From positions 2,903,501 to 2,967,500 of the forward strand of contig OY755047.1 of assembly GCA_963576565.1 (NCBI GenBank): a DNA stretch of 64,000 nucleotides. The letters are read 5' to 3'. A program made the position numbers and the translations under genes. The notes under the pieces are model-generated. The model was not told where the DNA came from. It saw only the letters and a program-made list of their open reading frames with translations, and ran no database searches. How positions within the stretch are numbered: position 1 is the stretch's first letter; every line of letters starts with the position of its first letter. Of this stretch, positions 61,542 through 64,000 are shown one piece after another. The DNA is from Aspidapion aeneum (taxonomy: Eukaryota > Arthropoda > Insecta > Coleoptera > Brentidae).

Positions 61542-61991
61542 TATATTATGTTGAAGTCTCTGATGATATGCCGAACTCAACCATCAATTATTTTTTGTAA
61601 AATTTAATAAGTTCAGACAACTGTTTTCAATATACCTGATTTTTATTCAAATTTTATGTAAATTGGGAGCGGTAATTACCAAAGCTTAACACTAGTTAAC
61701 CAGATGTTTAACGACAGCTTAAAAGTTGTTTTGTTAATTTATTGTTTTTTTCTTTTATTTGGATATGGAACATATTTATCAATCTATGTAATGGACACCT
61801 AATAAGTTTGTTAGTATTATTTGGCTTAAATATTCCGCTGATTGACGCTCACGTCTGAAGGTGGGTAAAAACGCTAATCAGCGTTGCTCTGGCCTGAAAG
61901 ACTGAACTGCTGCTTGGAATTTTTTAGTAGGTACAAGAAATATTTTTAATATAATTCAGGTTCTTAAGTGGATCAAACTTCTAAGCCCCAG

Positions 61992-62322
61992 CAGTGGATC
62001 CAGGATGTCCGGGGGGGGGGGGGGGGGGGAGGTGCCAAGGAGGGAAAAAATCAGAAAACAATTTTTTTTTGCGGCATTTAATAAGAGTTAGCTTTAAAGT
62101 TTACCACTTTGTGCAAAAAAAATGAGCCGCATGCGAAAATTTGAGGAAAATTAGTTAAATTTTGCTTTAAAATTTGAAAAAGTGATATTTTAGCGATAAA
62201 TTTGCAAAAATTTTATATTTGGTAAAAATTTGCATTTGTTATTTTTTTCTATAAATAAAAAGTAAAAGCTTTATGTCAAGGAGGGGGGGCGGGCCCCTCT
62301 GCGCCCCTCTGGATTCGCCACT
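61992..62322. mobile_element. hAT MITE
   Basis: The left end CAGTGGATCCAGGATG with a long G run is matched by the right end TCTGGATTCGCCACT. The flanks AGCCCCAG and TAGCCCAG are a blurred 8-bp duplication. Confidence 0.65.
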
Positions 62323-62821
62323 TAGCCCAGCACTCCCCTATTAGGTAAATTGCTCATGTATCTATCATTAAAAATATCACCAACTTATTTAATACCACAA
62401 AAGTGTACGGTATTTTATAATTGACCCTACCAAAAATTAGTTTCTGAGAAAACGACATTTAAAATCTTTGTTTATTGTTATTGAAGTTTCTTGAACTAAA
62501 CTACCAAAATATTTTTGATAATCTTGTTTAATTTGAATAATTTTTACAATCCCGAAAGTTGGCCACAAAGTGCGATAATTAAGAGGGTTGAAAGGATTTT
62601 AACAATATTGGCCACAAAGGTTTAACACAATTGACATTCAAATTACCGATAGGGGAGATCGGGACAGTTTGTCTTACGGATTGGTGGTCACACCGGCGAA
62701 AAAATAAAAGTAACTCAATGAATAAAGCTATCGGTATCGAAAAACCACGAGAAAAAAAGTACATTTTTGTGCTTTTGTGCGGAATTTAAAAAAAATACTT
62801 ATTTCTTATTATAATAAAATC
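62323..62821. other. No gene seen
   Basis: AT-rich. ATAGGGGAGATCGGGACAG at 62649 resembles an end of the 12280-13420 element. Confidence 0.45.
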
Positions 62822-63101
62822 AGGAGAAGCTGCCCGTAACGGAGAAAAACAAAAGCAAAAAAAATACGAAGAGCTGGAAGCCAAAGGGCACATTTTCGTA
62901 CCCTTTAGCGTCGAAACATTGGGGCCCTGGGGTGAAGAAGCTAAATCTTTTGTTCAAAAATTATCAAAATTAATAAACAATAAAAATGCAAATTGCTTCA
63001 TTAAACAACAAATAGGTCTTGCAATTCAACGCGGCAACGCAGCTTCAATTCTTGGAACAATCCCAGACGATACTGGTTTAGAGGAAATTTTTTATTGTTG
63101 A
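62822..63101 (+). CDS. C-terminal tail of a retroelement protein
   Basis: A clean frame of about 93 codons reads GEAARNGEKQKQKKYEELEA, then HIFVPFSVETLGPWGEEAKS, a middle helix, and IGLAIQRGNAASILGTIPDD, ending EEIFYC with TGA. I recognise the pattern V-P-x-x-V-E-T-x-G-x-W-G…F…I-x-x-A-I-Q-R-G-N-A-A-S-I/V-L-G-T. It appears as the C-terminal tail of reverse-transcriptase-bearing proteins in many invertebrate genomes. The function of the tail is unknown. The sequence before GEAARN (AAAATCAG) could be a splice acceptor or a truncation point. The short ATG frame at 62919 is only the last part. An AT-rich 3' region with AATAAA-type signals follows. There are no stops, so the copy may be recent. Confidence 0.5.
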
Positions 63102-64000
63102 TGTTTCCTTTTTTTTTGTTTTTTTTTTAGTTTTACAATTTTATTTATTTCTTTGATTTTATTATTAATGTAATCAATTGTAATACATTAATTATACCTT
63201 GTTTTATGTAATTAGTTAACTAATAAAAAAATATATCCATGCTTTTATTTCTTGAATAAAATATACATTTTTGAGTATTTATAAATTCAAATCTGGGTTT
63301 CATTTATTTATTTTTTTATTATTTGTTAAACACACTCACCAGTATTTATTAAGACCTTAAAACTTAGCATTTTATACCGGGTTTAAGTATCAAGTCTATA
63401 GACTTGATACCGACCGGTTTAAGTGTATTTTTTTAATACTTGCAGGTCAAACCCAACAAACAATTAAAGTTGTAACGACGAAACCCCAACTAGAAAGAAT
63501 TTCTTAAAAGTAACCGCAACGTACTCCCGCTACGTCTCAGTATACCATACAGCGACGTTATAATTCCCTAAGTGGGGAACCAATTTCTGGTTATAACTAC
63601 TTGGCCAAGTGTTTAAAGTCACTGTAGTAACAACTACACTACTACGTCGTAGCCAGGTATCTACTACGTCGTAGAGGCTGTTTTTTTTCCGTAATGGCAT
63701 AAAAGTTGCGATGTAGTTGCAAATAATATAATCGTTTCTTTTTGGTAGAATTGTTACACAATATGGTGGACACAACAGTAAACAGACTCGCTTAGTTTTT
63801 TTGTTTGGTTATGGTTATAATATGAACTATGTTATCCAAAAGTGTGAGAATTTACGAGCAGAGGATCAAAATTCGAGTGCGACGCAAAGTTTTTTGTATA
63901 ACATGCATTATATATATTGCAAAAAACCGGTGCGCCCGTAAAATTGAGCCGTTTTCTGGTAGCTGATGGAATTTTTGTGTTGTGATTTTGGAGGTTATGT
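63102..64000. other. No gene seen; palindrome and short repeats
   Basis: It holds a 24-bp perfect palindrome at 63387-63410 and two copies of ACTACGTCGTAG (63643, 63662). Otherwise no feature is recognised. Confidence 0.5.
63387..63410. repeat. Perfect 24-bp palindrome
   Basis: GTATCAAGTCTA followed by its exact reverse complement TAGACTTGATAC. It is flanked by CCGGGTTTAA on the left and CCGACCGGTTTAA on the right. Confidence 0.95.

Overview
This is an AT-rich eukaryotic nuclear window, most likely from an arthropod (probably an insect) with a large, repeat-laden genome. The sequence alone does not fix the species. No intact host gene is visible. Nearly all recognisable coding sequence is debris of transposable elements: short ORFs with frameshifts and stops. 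The one stretch that might be a host exon is at 24268-24476.

Class II elements dominate. hAT elements are the commonest. Many are bounded precisely by CAGTGGCG-type or CATTGGCG-type ends and 8-bp target duplications (3530-4730, 42033-43018, 43042-43280, 36694-37373, 60920-61302, 50721-51816). Several keep pieces of a ZMYM1/TTF-type transposase. Tigger/pogo-like elements with TA targets lie at 25417-27995, 28974-29158, 33640-34147 and 39891-40860. Two copies of a MADF-protein (PIF/Harbinger-like) element lie at 2181-3192 and 8221-9227. There are long-armed foldback elements (25871-27939, 46397-47191, 49406-50527) and many small inverted-repeat elements. Nesting is deep: hAT contains Tigger contains foldback at 25400-28100, and a hAT contains a tyrosine-recombinase miniature plus a TTAA-flanked miniature at 34559-36615.

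Class I is represented by fragments of several non-LTR retrotransposon families. Family A is at 5790-6290 and 47625-49385. Family B, with a TAG-repeat 3' tail, is at 16298-17020, 20505-21180, 31628-31760, 32130-33385, 38625-39090 and 43612-44100. Others resemble CR1/Jockey or R1/I types. There is a probable solo LTR (42482-42943) and a 5'-truncated Penelope-like element with a GIY-YIG endonuclease and a 15-bp target duplication (44338-45429).

Two systems deserve most attention. (1) A tyrosine-recombinase mobile element (54291-56082) has ends built from several inverted copies of a GTGCGGAAAAG core. Two miniature derivatives (14232-14962, 34622-35310) share one internal deletion. (2) There is a set of hammerhead-ribozyme motifs. 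One sits in a 274-bp tandem unit resembling an animal retrozyme (19731-20075). A related copy (56659-56936) has lost exactly the 33 bases of the catalytic core. A third motif is at the 3' end of the Penelope-like element, with paired changes at core positions 3 and 8, and a fourth is at 58970-59012.
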